Source: Anaerolineae bacterium
Lineage (GTDB): Bacteria; Chloroflexota; Anaerolineae; Aggregatilineales; Phototrophicaceae
DNA: 64,000 bases
Assembly: GCA_023382675.1 (NCBI GenBank)
Contig: JAHDWN010000011.1
Location: 19,007-83,006, forward strand
Reading direction: 5' to 3'
This document shows positions 43,965 through 52,159 of the stretch, in pieces. Both the position numbers and the translations under genes were made by a program. The notes beneath the pieces were generated by a model that ran no database searches, was not told the origin of the DNA, and saw only the letters and a program-made list of their open reading frames with translations. Position 1 is the stretch's first letter. Each line of letters starts with the position of its first letter.

Positions 43965-44897
43965 TTACCGCGTTTCCAGGCGCAGTTTCTGGACGATTCG
44001 CAGTTTGGCGCTGCGGCTGCGCTGGTTGCGCGCGATTTCCGCCTCATCTGCCGTGATCGGCTTTTTTGTCAGCGGACGCACACTGGCGTGATGCCCGCAG
44101 ACACAGATCGGTGTTTTCGGCGCGCAAATGCAGTCTGTGCTCGCCAGCCGGAACGCATCTTTCACGATCCGATCTTCCAGGCTGTGAAAGCTGATCACAG
44201 CCAGCCGCCCGTCTGCTGCCAGCAGAGCCATTGCCAGCGGTAGCGCCTGCGCCAGCACGCCTAGTTCATCGTTGACGGCGATACGCAGCGCCTGGAAGAC
44301 TCGCGTCGCCGGGTGAATCTTGTCGTCGCGGCGGCGTGGCACGGCGCGCTCGATGACGGACGCCAGGGCGGTCGTCGTCTCCAATGGACGCGCCTGGACG
44401 ATGGCACGCGCAATCCGGCGCGAGTCATGCTCTTGGCCATAGCGATAGAAGATGTCCGCCAGTTCGTCCGCGTCCCACAGATTGATCAGATCGGCGGCTG
44501 TCGGCGCATCGCTCGTCGGGTCGAAACGCATATCCAGCGGCGCATCGTAGCGAAATGAAAAGCCGCGCTCCGGCGTATCGAACTGCATCGATGATACGCC
44601 CACGTCGAGCAAGATTGCGTCCACCGCATTCCAGCCCAATTTGTGGGCTTCGGCCTGCATCTCGCCATAACTGGCGTGGGCGAAATGCGCGCGGTCGCCA
44701 AATGGGGCGAGCGCCGTCCGTGCCAGTGCCAGCGCCTGCGGATCGCGATCCAATCCGAGCAGTTCGCCAGCGCCCGCCGCCAGCAGGGCAGCACTGTGAC
44801 CACCCGCGCCGAGCGTGCCGTCGATGATGCGCTGTGCCGGCAGCAAAGCGTCAAGAATCGGTTCGAGCAAGACCGGGATATGCGGCGCGTCCGTCAT
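43965..44897 (-). CDS. rsmH: 16S rRNA (cytosine1402-N4)-methyltransferase
   Basis: Methylates C1402 of 16S rRNA. The 310-residue protein matches the family length. It has HIPVLLEPILDALLP at the start, the SAM-binding IDGTLGAGGHSAALL, LLDVGVSSMQFD with the AERGFSFR-type stretch (here PERGFSFRYDAPLDMR), and the insertion domain with INLWDADELADIF. The C-terminus shows VISFHSLEDRIVK. It starts overlapping the end of the esterase gene (ATGA). mraZ, the usual first gene of this cluster, is absent and the esterase takes its place. Confidence 0.96.
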   Translation of the reverse strand: MTDAPHIPVLLEPILDALLPAQRIIDGTLGAGGHSAALLAAGAGELLGLDRDPQALALARTALAPFGDRAHFAHASYGEMQAEAHKLGWNAVDAILLDVGVSSMQFDTPERGFSFRYDAPLDMRFDPTSDAPTAADLINLWDADELADIFYRYGQEHDSRRIARAIVQARPLETTTALASVIERAVPRRRDDKIHPATRVFQALRIAVNDELGVLAQALPLAMALLAADGRLAVISFHSLEDRIVKDAFRLASTDCICAPKTPICVCGHHASVRPLTKKPITADEAEIARNQRSRSAKLRIVQKLRLETR

Positions 44898-45973
44898 GTA
44901 CCGTAAACCGTCTCCAGCGCGCGCGGCAGCATCATCCGCCAGCAGGTGTAGTTGTGCCCACCGCTGTATTCGTGATACGTGAAATTCATCCCGCGCGCTT
45001 GCAACACGGCCTTCATCTGCCGGTTGGCCTGGAGGAGACCTTCATATTTGCCGCAGTCCAGCCACAGCTTGAGCGCAGGCAGAGGCGCGTACTTCGCCAG
45101 ATCGAAAACGACGAAGGGCTGTTCAGGAATGACCGAAAATGCGCCCGAATGGCTGATCACATGTCCGAAGATGCTCGGCACGCGCAGCCCGGCATAGAGC
45201 GCCATCAGGCCGCCGAGCGACGCACCCGCTACGCCGTGCACGCCTGGCGTGCTTCGGGCGTCAATCAGCGGGATGTGTTCAGCAGCAATTCTGATGATCT
45301 CGCCGCCCAGGAGCAGCAGCGTGCTTTCGCTGGCGCTGTATTCGATGAAGCGTCCGGCGGGTGAATTATCGACCAGCGCCAGGGCGATAGGCCGGATGCG
45401 CTTGCTGGCGATCAGCGTATCGACAATCGGGACAATCGACGCGCGCTTGTAGAAATCACTGCCATCCAGCACGATCAGCAGCGGCACCGGCTCAGCAACC
45501 GGCGGCTGATACAGACGCACGTAGCGCTGGCCGCCGACCAGCAGCCAGGAGACCTGCTGCCCCGCCAGCGGCAGTCGCGTGACTTTGCCGCGCGCGGTGC
45601 CCCGTGGCCGCCGCGCCTCAGGCACTTCATGCGGCGCGTTTGGCATGTGAAAGAAATGATTGTCGGCGTTGACACCGTTCCAGATGGTGCGCGCGTTGAA
45701 CGGATCGGCGACGCGCTGCTCATGGTCATGCGCGTCCACGTAGGCATACTCAAGGTAGGCATCCCGATCAAAGGTCTGTGTGTGTGTCCAGACCTGATCG
45801 CTGACCTGTTCGAGTTCAATCAGGTGTTGCCCGTCGTCTGCCCAGTCGCTGAAATCGCCGATGAGCCGCGGCGCGGGCGCAGGCCCGTGCCAGACGAACG
45901 TCACCTGATCGCCATCGATCAACGGGCAGCCTTCGTGCTGAGCGCGGATAATCAAGGGATGAAGATGAGTCAT
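44894..45973 (-). CDS. Esterase with N-terminal E-set domain (enterochelin-esterase-like)
   Basis: Alpha/beta-hydrolase of 359 residues. An N-terminal immunoglobulin-like E-set domain (about 15-110, with APRLIGDFSDW and YLEYAYVD) is followed by a catalytic esterase domain with the nucleophile in VAGASLGGLMALYAG and a C-terminal His in EYSGGHNYTCWR. It resembles Fes/IroE and related esterases. ATG 45973 was chosen because a transcription terminator lies just upstream (45990-46020); the frame is open to 46012. Its stop overlaps rsmH, so it opens the division operon. No siderophore genes are near. The substrate is not known. Confidence 0.83.
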   Translation of the reverse strand: MTHLHPLIIRAQHEGCPLIDGDQVTFVWHGPAPAPRLIGDFSDWADDGQHLIELEQVSDQVWTHTQTFDRDAYLEYAYVDAHDHEQRVADPFNARTIWNGVNADNHFFHMPNAPHEVPEARRPRGTARGKVTRLPLAGQQVSWLLVGGQRYVRLYQPPVAEPVPLLIVLDGSDFYKRASIVPIVDTLIASKRIRPIALALVDNSPAGRFIEYSASESTLLLLGGEIIRIAAEHIPLIDARSTPGVHGVAGASLGGLMALYAGLRVPSIFGHVISHSGAFSVIPEQPFVVFDLAKYAPLPALKLWLDCGKYEGLLQANRQMKAVLQARGMNFTYHEYSGGHNYTCWRMMLPRALETVYGT

Positions 45974-45989
45974 GGCATCACACTCTTTC

Positions 45990-46020
45990 AGAAAATCAAA
46001 AGGCGCAGTCATGCTGCGCC
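45990..46020 (-). terminator. Rho-independent terminator of the oxidase operon
   Basis: On the minus strand GGCGCAG and CTGCGCC form a 7-bp stem with a 5-base loop, followed by TTTTGATTTTC. It lies 20 bases past the subunit IV stop and before the esterase start. Confidence 0.8.
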
Positions 46021-46039
46021 CTCTGCCTGGTGCGATGGT

Positions 46040-46414
46040 TTAGTACGTGCTGGTCGGTACCGCCAGCAAGAAAAAGGTAGCAATCAGTCCGATAAACAGC
46101 GGGAGGACTAGCGCAAGCGCGTAGAGCGGATTGTCATCTTTGAGATGCATGTAGAAAAGCACAACCAACACCGCTTTGATGATCGACGCGACCACCAGCA
46201 AAGTCGTTGTCACAAAGTTGCGTGGCAGCAGCTCGGCTACCGCCAGTTCGAAGAACGTCAGCAGGGCCAGCGCCCCGAAAACAACCGTGTAGATCGGGGC
46301 ATTGATGGTCGTGCCCAGGATCACGGTCTTATCGCTGTGATCGGCGCTGTGGCTGTCGTGGACTTCTTGTGCTGCTTCTTCGGCGTGCTCGACTGTCGTC
46401 GATAAATCCGTCAT
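46040..46414 (-). CDS. Cytochrome c oxidase subunit IV (prokaryotic type)
   Basis: Small subunit of 124 residues with an acidic, His-containing N-terminus (HAEEAAQEVHDSHSADHSDK) and three membrane helices. The family pattern FELAVAELLP and the LVVASIIKAVLVVLFYMHLKDD segment are present. It is the last gene of the caa3 oxidase operon, 19 bases after subunit III. It is not catalytic and probably stabilises the complex. Confidence 0.85.
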   Translation of the reverse strand: MTDLSTTVEHAEEAAQEVHDSHSADHSDKTVILGTTINAPIYTVVFGALALLTFFELAVAELLPRNFVTTTLLVVASIIKAVLVVLFYMHLKDDNPLYALALVLPLFIGLIATFFLLAVPTSTY

Positions 46415-46433
46415 GATGCTCTTCCTTCGCGCC

Positions 46434-47054
46434 TCAAATCAGGTAAATAAACGTGAACAGGAAAATCCACACGACATCGACGAAGTGCCAGTAAAGCCCG
46501 AAGATCTCGACGCCCGCGTAATTGGTTGCGCTGTAATTGCCGCGCCGCGCATTCCAGATGATGAACAATGCCCACAACACGCCGACAATGACGTGTGCGC
46601 CGTGAAAGGCGGTCGGCGCATAGAAGCGCATCCCGAACTCACTCAGTGCGCCGCCCGAATAGAACAGGACAACACCAGCATCCGAGAGCGTCCGGTATTC
46701 CACATACTGGAGCGAGACAAAAATGACGCCCAGCAGCGCCGTCAAGCTGATCCACGAGATCAATCCCTGGCGATTGCCCAGCTTGAGCTGACGCAGGCCC
46801 ATCACCATTGCCCAACTGCTCGCCAGCAGCAAGAAGGTGTTGAAGGCCACGAGCATAATTCCGGCCTTTTCATGCACCTCGTGGACTACGTCACGGTTGT
46901 TCAGGCTGAAAACGACGTAGGTCGCAATCAGCACGGTGAAGATGATGACTTCCGAGGCCAGATACAGCCAGGTCGCAAACTTCAGATTTTCCAGCCGAGC
47001 CTGCGGCGAAGCGTGACCGTGCTCGTGCTCGACGTGTTGTTCAATTGCCGCCAT
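46434..47054 (-). CDS. ctaE: Cytochrome c oxidase subunit III
   Basis: Heme-copper oxidase subunit III of 206 residues with five membrane helices. The family signature is visible: KFATWLYLASEVIIFTVLIATYVVF, then PTAFHGAHVIVGVLWALFI and GLYWHFVDVVWIFLFTFIYLI. The His/Trp/Asp pattern GLYWHFVDVVWIF is the usual end. It forms part of the oxidase operon and lies 21 bases after the unknown gene. A second, more distant subunit III-like gene lies at 48250-48828. Confidence 0.92.
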   Translation of the reverse strand: MAAIEQHVEHEHGHASPQARLENLKFATWLYLASEVIIFTVLIATYVVFSLNNRDVVHEVHEKAGIMLVAFNTFLLLASSWAMVMGLRQLKLGNRQGLISWISLTALLGVIFVSLQYVEYRTLSDAGVVLFYSGGALSEFGMRFYAPTAFHGAHVIVGVLWALFIIWNARRGNYSATNYAGVEIFGLYWHFVDVVWIFLFTFIYLI

Positions 47055-47075
47055 GTGCGCTTTCTCCCCCCAAAT

Positions 47076-48170
47076 CTACCTTACAGTGCCAACCCAACGC
47101 AGGAAACGTGCCAGCAAGCGCGCGATACGCCCGATCAGCCGCGTCACCCACAACGGGCGCAGGATAATGAGCGGAATAATCAGCGCATTCAACAAAGAAA
47201 CAATGACCCGCTGAACCTCCTGAGTTCCCTCGCCAAAGCTGGGGAACACCGCAGTGTACACGAGACCGACAAGCACGTGATAGAACAGCGGATACAGGAA
47301 CGCTGCCATCGCGCCATAGACGGCCAGCGGCATCAGGTTATTGCGTGGGCGGGCAATACCTGCCGCCAGCGCGAGCGCGCCAGCAACGCTGAACAGCAGC
47401 CGCGCATCGTCAGCGATGGGCACAAACGTTGCCAGAATTTGATCGGATACAAACGGCACGATCAGCAGCCAGAGTGCCGCAAATGCGGCCAGGAAGACCA
47501 CCACAAAGACAATGTTGCGTGTCCAATCCGGCATCCCGGCTTGTGGGGCGGCTTCGCCGGTTGGCGCTCCTGCGGGTAGCTCAAATAACTGACGTTCCAT
47601 CGTCGTTTGCGGGGCGACCGCCGCATTTGCAATACCGCGTGATAGGCTGAAAAACACTGCGCCCAATGCGCCCGCCGCCAGCAGCAGCGAGATCATCATA
47701 ATGATGATGAAGACGATGAACACCACCAGTTCACTCACCGGTATGATCTGATCGCCGAGCGCCAATTCAAAGAAACCGATCTGGACAGGTGACGCCAGTG
47801 CATTATCAGTCACCGTCAAGCGCGGGCCACCGGGCAGCCAGGCAACAAAGCCGATCACGATCATGAAGACGATTAGAATCGTCGTCAACTGCCAGATCGA
47901 ACTCCCCAGGAGTTGAATTGGTTTCGCTTCGCCCTCGGCTTCTTCCTCATGCGCGGCTGCTTCGCCATGGACACTCATGCGTGGGTCGAAACCGCCGATG
48001 CCCCAGACGAAAAAGCCCGCGCTCATGAAAGCCGCCAGGGTCACACCAACGCCCGTATCCCAGAGCGGCGTCAGCCCTTGCAGCCCCCGCAAAATAATGA
48101 CGATGAGCGCGCCGAGCAGAAAACCGAGGATACCCATCGGTATAGCGCGCGACAAACCGGGTCGTATCAC
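47076..48170 (-). CDS. Unknown polytopic membrane protein of the oxidase operon
   Basis: Protein of 364 residues with about eight membrane helices, placed between two subunit III genes inside the caa3 operon. It starts with two helices (about 10-30, 40-60), a charged loop (HGEAAAHEEEAEGEAK), a helix, then a periplasmic segment. More helices follow, with a stretch IGFFELALGDQIIPVSELV. No heme, copper or quinone ligand motif was found. It may be an accessory subunit or assembly factor specific to this lineage. Conservation of its position, not of motifs, is the only functional hint. Confidence 0.65.
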   Translation of the reverse strand: MIRPGLSRAIPMGILGFLLGALIVIILRGLQGLTPLWDTGVGVTLAAFMSAGFFVWGIGGFDPRMSVHGEAAAHEEEAEGEAKPIQLLGSSIWQLTTILIVFMIVIGFVAWLPGGPRLTVTDNALASPVQIGFFELALGDQIIPVSELVVFIVFIIIMMISLLLAAGALGAVFFSLSRGIANAAVAPQTTMERQLFELPAGAPTGEAAPQAGMPDWTRNIVFVVVFLAAFAALWLLIVPFVSDQILATFVPIADDARLLFSVAGALALAAGIARPRNNLMPLAVYGAMAAFLYPLFYHVLVGLVYTAVFPSFGEGTQEVQRVIVSLLNALIIPLIILRPLWVTRLIGRIARLLARFLRWVGTVR

Positions 48171-48249
48171 GTCGTTTTTCTCCTTGAAGACCTTTCGCTT
48201 CCCGTTCCTGAGCCGGTTTTGCGAAAGGCCGGAAGCAAATGAAGCGCGA

Positions 48250-48828
48250 TTATAACACGTACAATACCAGGTAAAACATGATCCAGGCTGCGATCACGAA
48301 ATACCACAATTTCATCCCGGCTTCCACGGCCCAGGTATCCCGTGCAGTCACGCGTTCTGCGCGCACGCGGCCATCGACGTACCACATGTACAGCCCGATT
48401 GCCACCGCATGTACCGCGTGATAGGCCGTCATCACCCGAAAGACGGTGCTGTACTGGCCGGTCGTCGGGATCGTGATCCATTCAAACGCAATCACGGCGA
48501 CAAATGCCGCACCCAGGACGAGTGCTGCACGCCACTGCCCGAAAAAGCGCCCCAACTGATTCGCATTGATCGCCTGGAGCGCGTTATGCACCAGCCAGCC
48601 ACTAACGACGAGCAAGATCGTCACAATCGTTGGCAGCGCCCATGGCAGCGGTTCAACACCTGCCGGAGGCCATGTCGGGGAATTGCTCCGGAGCTGCCAA
48701 TTAACGACGATCAGGCACACAAACACCATAATCCAACTGATCTGGAAAACCGTCATGCCTGTGCGCTTGTTCCGCAGCGCGATCAATTCATCGCGCGAAA
48801 GTCCTTGTTCCGCTACATTCTGTGCCAT
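48250..48828 (-). CDS. Subunit III-like membrane protein of the oxidase operon
   Basis: Protein of 192 residues with five membrane helices. The last four follow the subunit III pattern: VVSGWLVHNALQAINANQL, VIAFEWITI, AYHAVHAVAIGLYMWYV and WYFVIAAWIMFYLVLYVL. The N-terminus is longer and cytoplasmic (RDELIALRNKRTG). It is divergent from the subunit III gene at 46434-47054, so the operon may carry two half-complement or alternative subunits. It lies 35 bases after a palindromic hairpin and follows ctaD. Confidence 0.78.
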   Translation of the reverse strand: MAQNVAEQGLSRDELIALRNKRTGMTVFQISWIMVFVCLIVVNWQLRSNSPTWPPAGVEPLPWALPTIVTILLVVSGWLVHNALQAINANQLGRFFGQWRAALVLGAAFVAVIAFEWITIPTTGQYSTVFRVMTAYHAVHAVAIGLYMWYVDGRVRAERVTARDTWAVEAGMKLWYFVIAAWIMFYLVLYVL

Positions 48829-48863
48829 CGTTCGCCTTGATTCCGCTCATCACTGCAACATAT

Positions 48864-48902
48864 ATGTGCAGAGGCGACCATTGGTCGCCCCTATTTGCAC
48901 AT
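48864..48902. repeat. Nested palindromic hairpin between ctaD and the next gene
   Basis: An outer perfect repeat ATGTGCA/TGCACAT (7 bp) encloses an inner perfect repeat GGCGACC/GGTCGCC (7 bp) with a 3-base loop. The inner core resembles REP-like palindromes common in some genomes. It may be an mRNA-stability element or an attenuator between ctaD and the downstream genes. No T-tract follows on either strand. Confidence 0.55.
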
Positions 48903-48937
48903 GCCGACTGCCGGGCGCAGCACAGACGGTCTTAAGC

Positions 48938-50647
48938 CTATTCGCTCGTGACCGCCGTGCTCTTTTCTGCTGGCAGGTAATCTGCCGGATTGACAGTACC
49001 GTACTTCTTGTTCTGTGACTCGACGTAGTTGTAAGCTGCTTCCGTCCCATACCCATACGGATTTGGGAACGGCACCGGGTCGCCGATGAAGTTGGTGCTC
49101 GGCGGCGGTGAACTCGTCGCCCACTCCAGCGTCAGGGCGCGCCAGGGGTTGGCGCTGGCCTTCTCGCCGTGATACAGGCTCCAGACGATGTTGTAGAGCA
49201 GGATGAAGGTCGAAATGCCGAGCACGAACGCCGCGATGCTGATGATGACGTTCAGCGTTTGGAATTCCGGTGCGTACTGTGCTACGCGGCGCGGCATACC
49301 GAGCATCCCCGCCAGGTGCATCGGGAAGAACGTCAGGAAGAATGCCGGATAGGTGATCCAGAAATGGATCTTGCCCAACCGCTCGTCCAGCATCCGCCCG
49401 GTGATCTTCGGGAACCAGTGATAGATACCGCCGTAGATCGCCAGCACGCTCCCGCCAAACAGAACGAAGTGCAGGTGGCTGACCACAAAGTAGGTGTCAT
49501 GGACGTGAATGTCCCACGGTACCGAACCGAGCATGACGCCGCTGATGCCGCCGATGACGAACATGCTCAAGAAGCTGAGCGCGAACAGCATGGCGCTCGT
49601 AAAGTGGATCTTGCCGCCCCAGATCGTGCCTAGCCAGCTAAAGACCTTGATGCCCGTAGGCACGGCGATGATCATCGACGTGATCATGAACGGTATGCGC
49701 AGTTCCGGCGTCAGGCTGGTGAACATGTGATGTGCCCAGACCGTGAAGCCGACCAGCGCAATCGCCATGCTTGAAAGCGCAATCGCGCGGTAGCCAAAGA
49801 CCGGTTTGCGGCTATGCACCGCCAGCAGCTCACTGATGACGCCGAATGCCGGCAGCACCATGATGTAAACTGCCGGGTGACTGTAGAACCAGAAGACGTT
49901 CTGCCAGAGCAGCACGTCGCCACCCTGGGCCGGGTTGAAAAAGGCTGTGCCTGCTACACGGTCGAGGATCAACAGGGTCAGCGCGCCCGCCAGAAATGGC
50001 GTCGCCATGACGACGATGATTGAAGTCGCCAGCACCGCCCACACGAACAGCGGCATCTGGAAATAGCCCATGCCTGCCGGACGCATGTTGCGGATGGTGA
50101 CGATAAAGTTGATTGAACCTAAGATCGACGATATGCCGAGCAAGTGCAGCGACAGCGCCCACAGCGTTTGCCCGTCGCCGCTGAACAATGTGCTCAAGGG
50201 CGGGTAGCTCGTCCAACCGGCTTCCGTCTGCCCGACGAAGTAGCCCAGGATCATCAGCATACCAGCCGGTGGAATCAGCCAGAAGGCGAACGCATTCAGC
50301 CAGGGAAAGGCCATATCCTTCGCGCCCAGCATCAGCGGCACCAGATAATTGCCCAGCCCGGCGATCATCGGGATGATCCACAGGAAGATCATGACCGTCC
50401 CGTGAATGCTGAACAGGCTGTTATACGCCTGACCGTCGGCCATCAGGTCGATAGCCGGCGTGAGCAGCTCCCAGCGGATCAGCATCGCCAGCGCGCCACC
50501 AAAAATGAAGAAGAACAGTGCCGTCGCCATATACTGGACGCCGATGATCTTGTGATCCACGCTCCAACGCAGATAGTCACTCACGTGCAGTCGCGTGGGC
50601 TCCTCGCCTGCCACGCCGGGTAGCGTTGGTGCGGTTACCGCTGCCAT
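48938..50647 (-). CDS. ctaD: Cytochrome c oxidase subunit I, A2 type
   Basis: Catalytic subunit of 569 residues that reduces O2 to water at heme a3-CuB and pumps protons. Twelve membrane helices are present. The ligand motifs include the low-spin heme region SIHGTVMIFLWII, YSHPAVYIMVLP in helix VI and the HHMFTS pair. The helix VI form YSHPAVY lacks the Glu of the HPEVY form and carries the Tyr-Ser pair. That is the pattern of A2-type oxidases such as Thermus caa3. The C-terminus has LPAEKSTAVTSE. It follows ctaC by 38 bases. Confidence 0.95.
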   Translation of the reverse strand: MAAVTAPTLPGVAGEEPTRLHVSDYLRWSVDHKIIGVQYMATALFFFIFGGALAMLIRWELLTPAIDLMADGQAYNSLFSIHGTVMIFLWIIPMIAGLGNYLVPLMLGAKDMAFPWLNAFAFWLIPPAGMLMILGYFVGQTEAGWTSYPPLSTLFSGDGQTLWALSLHLLGISSILGSINFIVTIRNMRPAGMGYFQMPLFVWAVLATSIIVVMATPFLAGALTLLILDRVAGTAFFNPAQGGDVLLWQNVFWFYSHPAVYIMVLPAFGVISELLAVHSRKPVFGYRAIALSSMAIALVGFTVWAHHMFTSLTPELRIPFMITSMIIAVPTGIKVFSWLGTIWGGKIHFTSAMLFALSFLSMFVIGGISGVMLGSVPWDIHVHDTYFVVSHLHFVLFGGSVLAIYGGIYHWFPKITGRMLDERLGKIHFWITYPAFFLTFFPMHLAGMLGMPRRVAQYAPEFQTLNVIISIAAFVLGISTFILLYNIVWSLYHGEKASANPWRALTLEWATSSPPPSTNFIGDPVPFPNPYGYGTEAAYNYVESQNKKYGTVNPADYLPAEKSTAVTSE

Positions 50648-50685
50648 AGCTCGCCTCTTTCCTTATACAGTCACTTACACTCGGC

Positions 50686-51912
50686 CTAATTGCTCGGATT
50701 CGCCGTCTGCGTCAGCAGATAGGCAACGATAGCATCCAGATCGCTCTGGGGCATGTAGTTCGGTTGGCCCGGATCTGGATTGAACTGCGGCATCAAATTG
50801 CCAAATCCCGGCACCAGGTAATCCCCCGGATGCCGCAGTGAATGCTCGAGGTACGCCGCGCCATCCGCATCACCGGTCGTTTGCGCACGCGCCGCCGCAC
50901 GGTCGCCGATACCGTTCATGTTCGGTCCGATATTGCCCGTCCAGCCCAGATCATCAAGAGTGTGGCAGGTCGCGCACGGATACGCGCCGCTGGCGAGGAT
51001 CTGTCGCCCCAGCAATGCCGGATCGTCCGGTGGCACTAGCACAGTGGCCGCTGCAGGGTCAAAGAAGTTCGCCAGGTAGTCTTCTTCGTTCTCAAACACG
51101 ATCAGCCACGCACCCAGCAGTTCACCATCGCGCCCAACTTCGCCCGCCATCGCGCCGTGCCCGGAACCGCAGAGTTCAGCGCAGACGATGCGGTAATTAC
51201 CCGCCATGGTCGGCGTGAAACGAATCTCCGTGGTGCGCCCCGGCAGCACATCCTGCTTGACGCGCATCGCCGGAATCCAGAAGGCGTGGTTCACATCTTG
51301 CGACTGCATCTCCATCACAACCGGCTGCCCAACCCAGGTGTAGAGCTTGGGGTTGTTGAAATGGACGACGCCATCTTCATCCGTCAAATCGGCTTGAATC
51401 TCGGGCTTGAGATCACCGAAATTGAGCGTGGTCGGCAGCGTTTCCTGGCCGACTTCATAATTGAATGTCCAGGCGAAACGCGCCGCAGTCGCGCCGACGC
51501 TCATCTCGTTGGCCGGGATGGCTCGTGTATTGATCCACACGGTGTAGCTCAAAATCGCGAGCACAGTCACCAACACTGCCGGAATCGCCGTCCACACCAG
51601 TTCAAGCGTGGTATTACCCGAGACTGGCGGGCCATCGGCCAGATCACCTGGCTGTGCCCGGAAGCGGATCACCGATACCAGAATGACGCCTTCGACCAGA
51701 ATGAAGATCACGCCGCCGAAGAACAGCAGAAACGTGAACAACTGATCGACTTGCTGTGCCTGTGTCGATGCTTGCGGCGGCAAGATCATCGGTATGAACA
51801 GGGTAAAACCCAGTCCACCGGCGATCATGACGACCACACCCACGATGATCAAGGCTAGAGAAGGGGTCATATTCGGGGTACTACGCGGCGAAGGAGGATG
51901 GCTCGAACTCAT
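50686..51912 (-). CDS. ctaC: Cytochrome c oxidase subunit II fused to cytochrome c (caa3 type)
   Basis: Protein of 408 residues from ATG 51912; the frame is open to 52017. Two N-terminal membrane helices (about 18-40 and 55-78) precede the cupredoxin domain. The CuA ligands are in CAELCGSGHGAM with His in QDVNHAFWIP, and the domain is followed by a cytochrome c domain. That domain has heme motif CATCH near residue 320 and a Met ligand in NLMPQF. The fused heme makes this a caa3-type oxidase that accepts electrons from a soluble or membrane cytochrome or quinol pathway. It is the first gene of the operon. Confidence 0.95.
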   Translation of the reverse strand: MSSSHPPSPRSTPNMTPSLALIIVGVVVMIAGGLGFTLFIPMILPPQASTQAQQVDQLFTFLLFFGGVIFILVEGVILVSVIRFRAQPGDLADGPPVSGNTTLELVWTAIPAVLVTVLAILSYTVWINTRAIPANEMSVGATAARFAWTFNYEVGQETLPTTLNFGDLKPEIQADLTDEDGVVHFNNPKLYTWVGQPVVMEMQSQDVNHAFWIPAMRVKQDVLPGRTTEIRFTPTMAGNYRIVCAELCGSGHGAMAGEVGRDGELLGAWLIVFENEEDYLANFFDPAAATVLVPPDDPALLGRQILASGAYPCATCHTLDDLGWTGNIGPNMNGIGDRAAARAQTTGDADGAAYLEHSLRHPGDYLVPGFGNLMPQFNPDPGQPNYMPQSDLDAIVAYLLTQTANPSN

Positions 51913-51997
51913 ACTTATTGTCCCATCGACAGACTCAAAACGCGGCTCACGAGGTTGGCGTGTCATTCCACGCCCCATGGAAAGGGTCACAAGAAAC

Positions 51998-52027
51998 AGT
52001 ATATTCAGATTGTTCAATTTTACACAA
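51998..52027 (-). promoter_or_regulatory. Putative promoter of the oxidase operon
   Basis: The minus strand reads TTGTGT, an 18-base spacer and TATACT. The -10 match is good and the -35 match is weak. The resulting leader would be about 80 bases. Confidence 0.35.
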
Positions 52028-52159
52028 ACGCAGTACCGATTTTACCTGAGTCTTTGCCAGGGTGCAAGCAGTGTCTTGTACGATTTCAAGTGTCACATGT
52101 CATTTTCACATATGACAAGCATACTCACCCATGTGGGTTCGATGGTAAAGTATATTGCC

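Noticed and set aside
46413-47579. A 388-codon open frame on the plus strand opposite the subunit III and unknown genes
   Set aside because: Its translation is rich in Gln/His/Arg without hydrophobic structure, and it runs against two membrane-protein genes in an operon.
51794-52159. An upstream extension of the GT9 gene
   Set aside because: The first ~120 codons of the long frame lie over the ctaC start and its promoter and show no GT9 homology. The family begins at about 52160.
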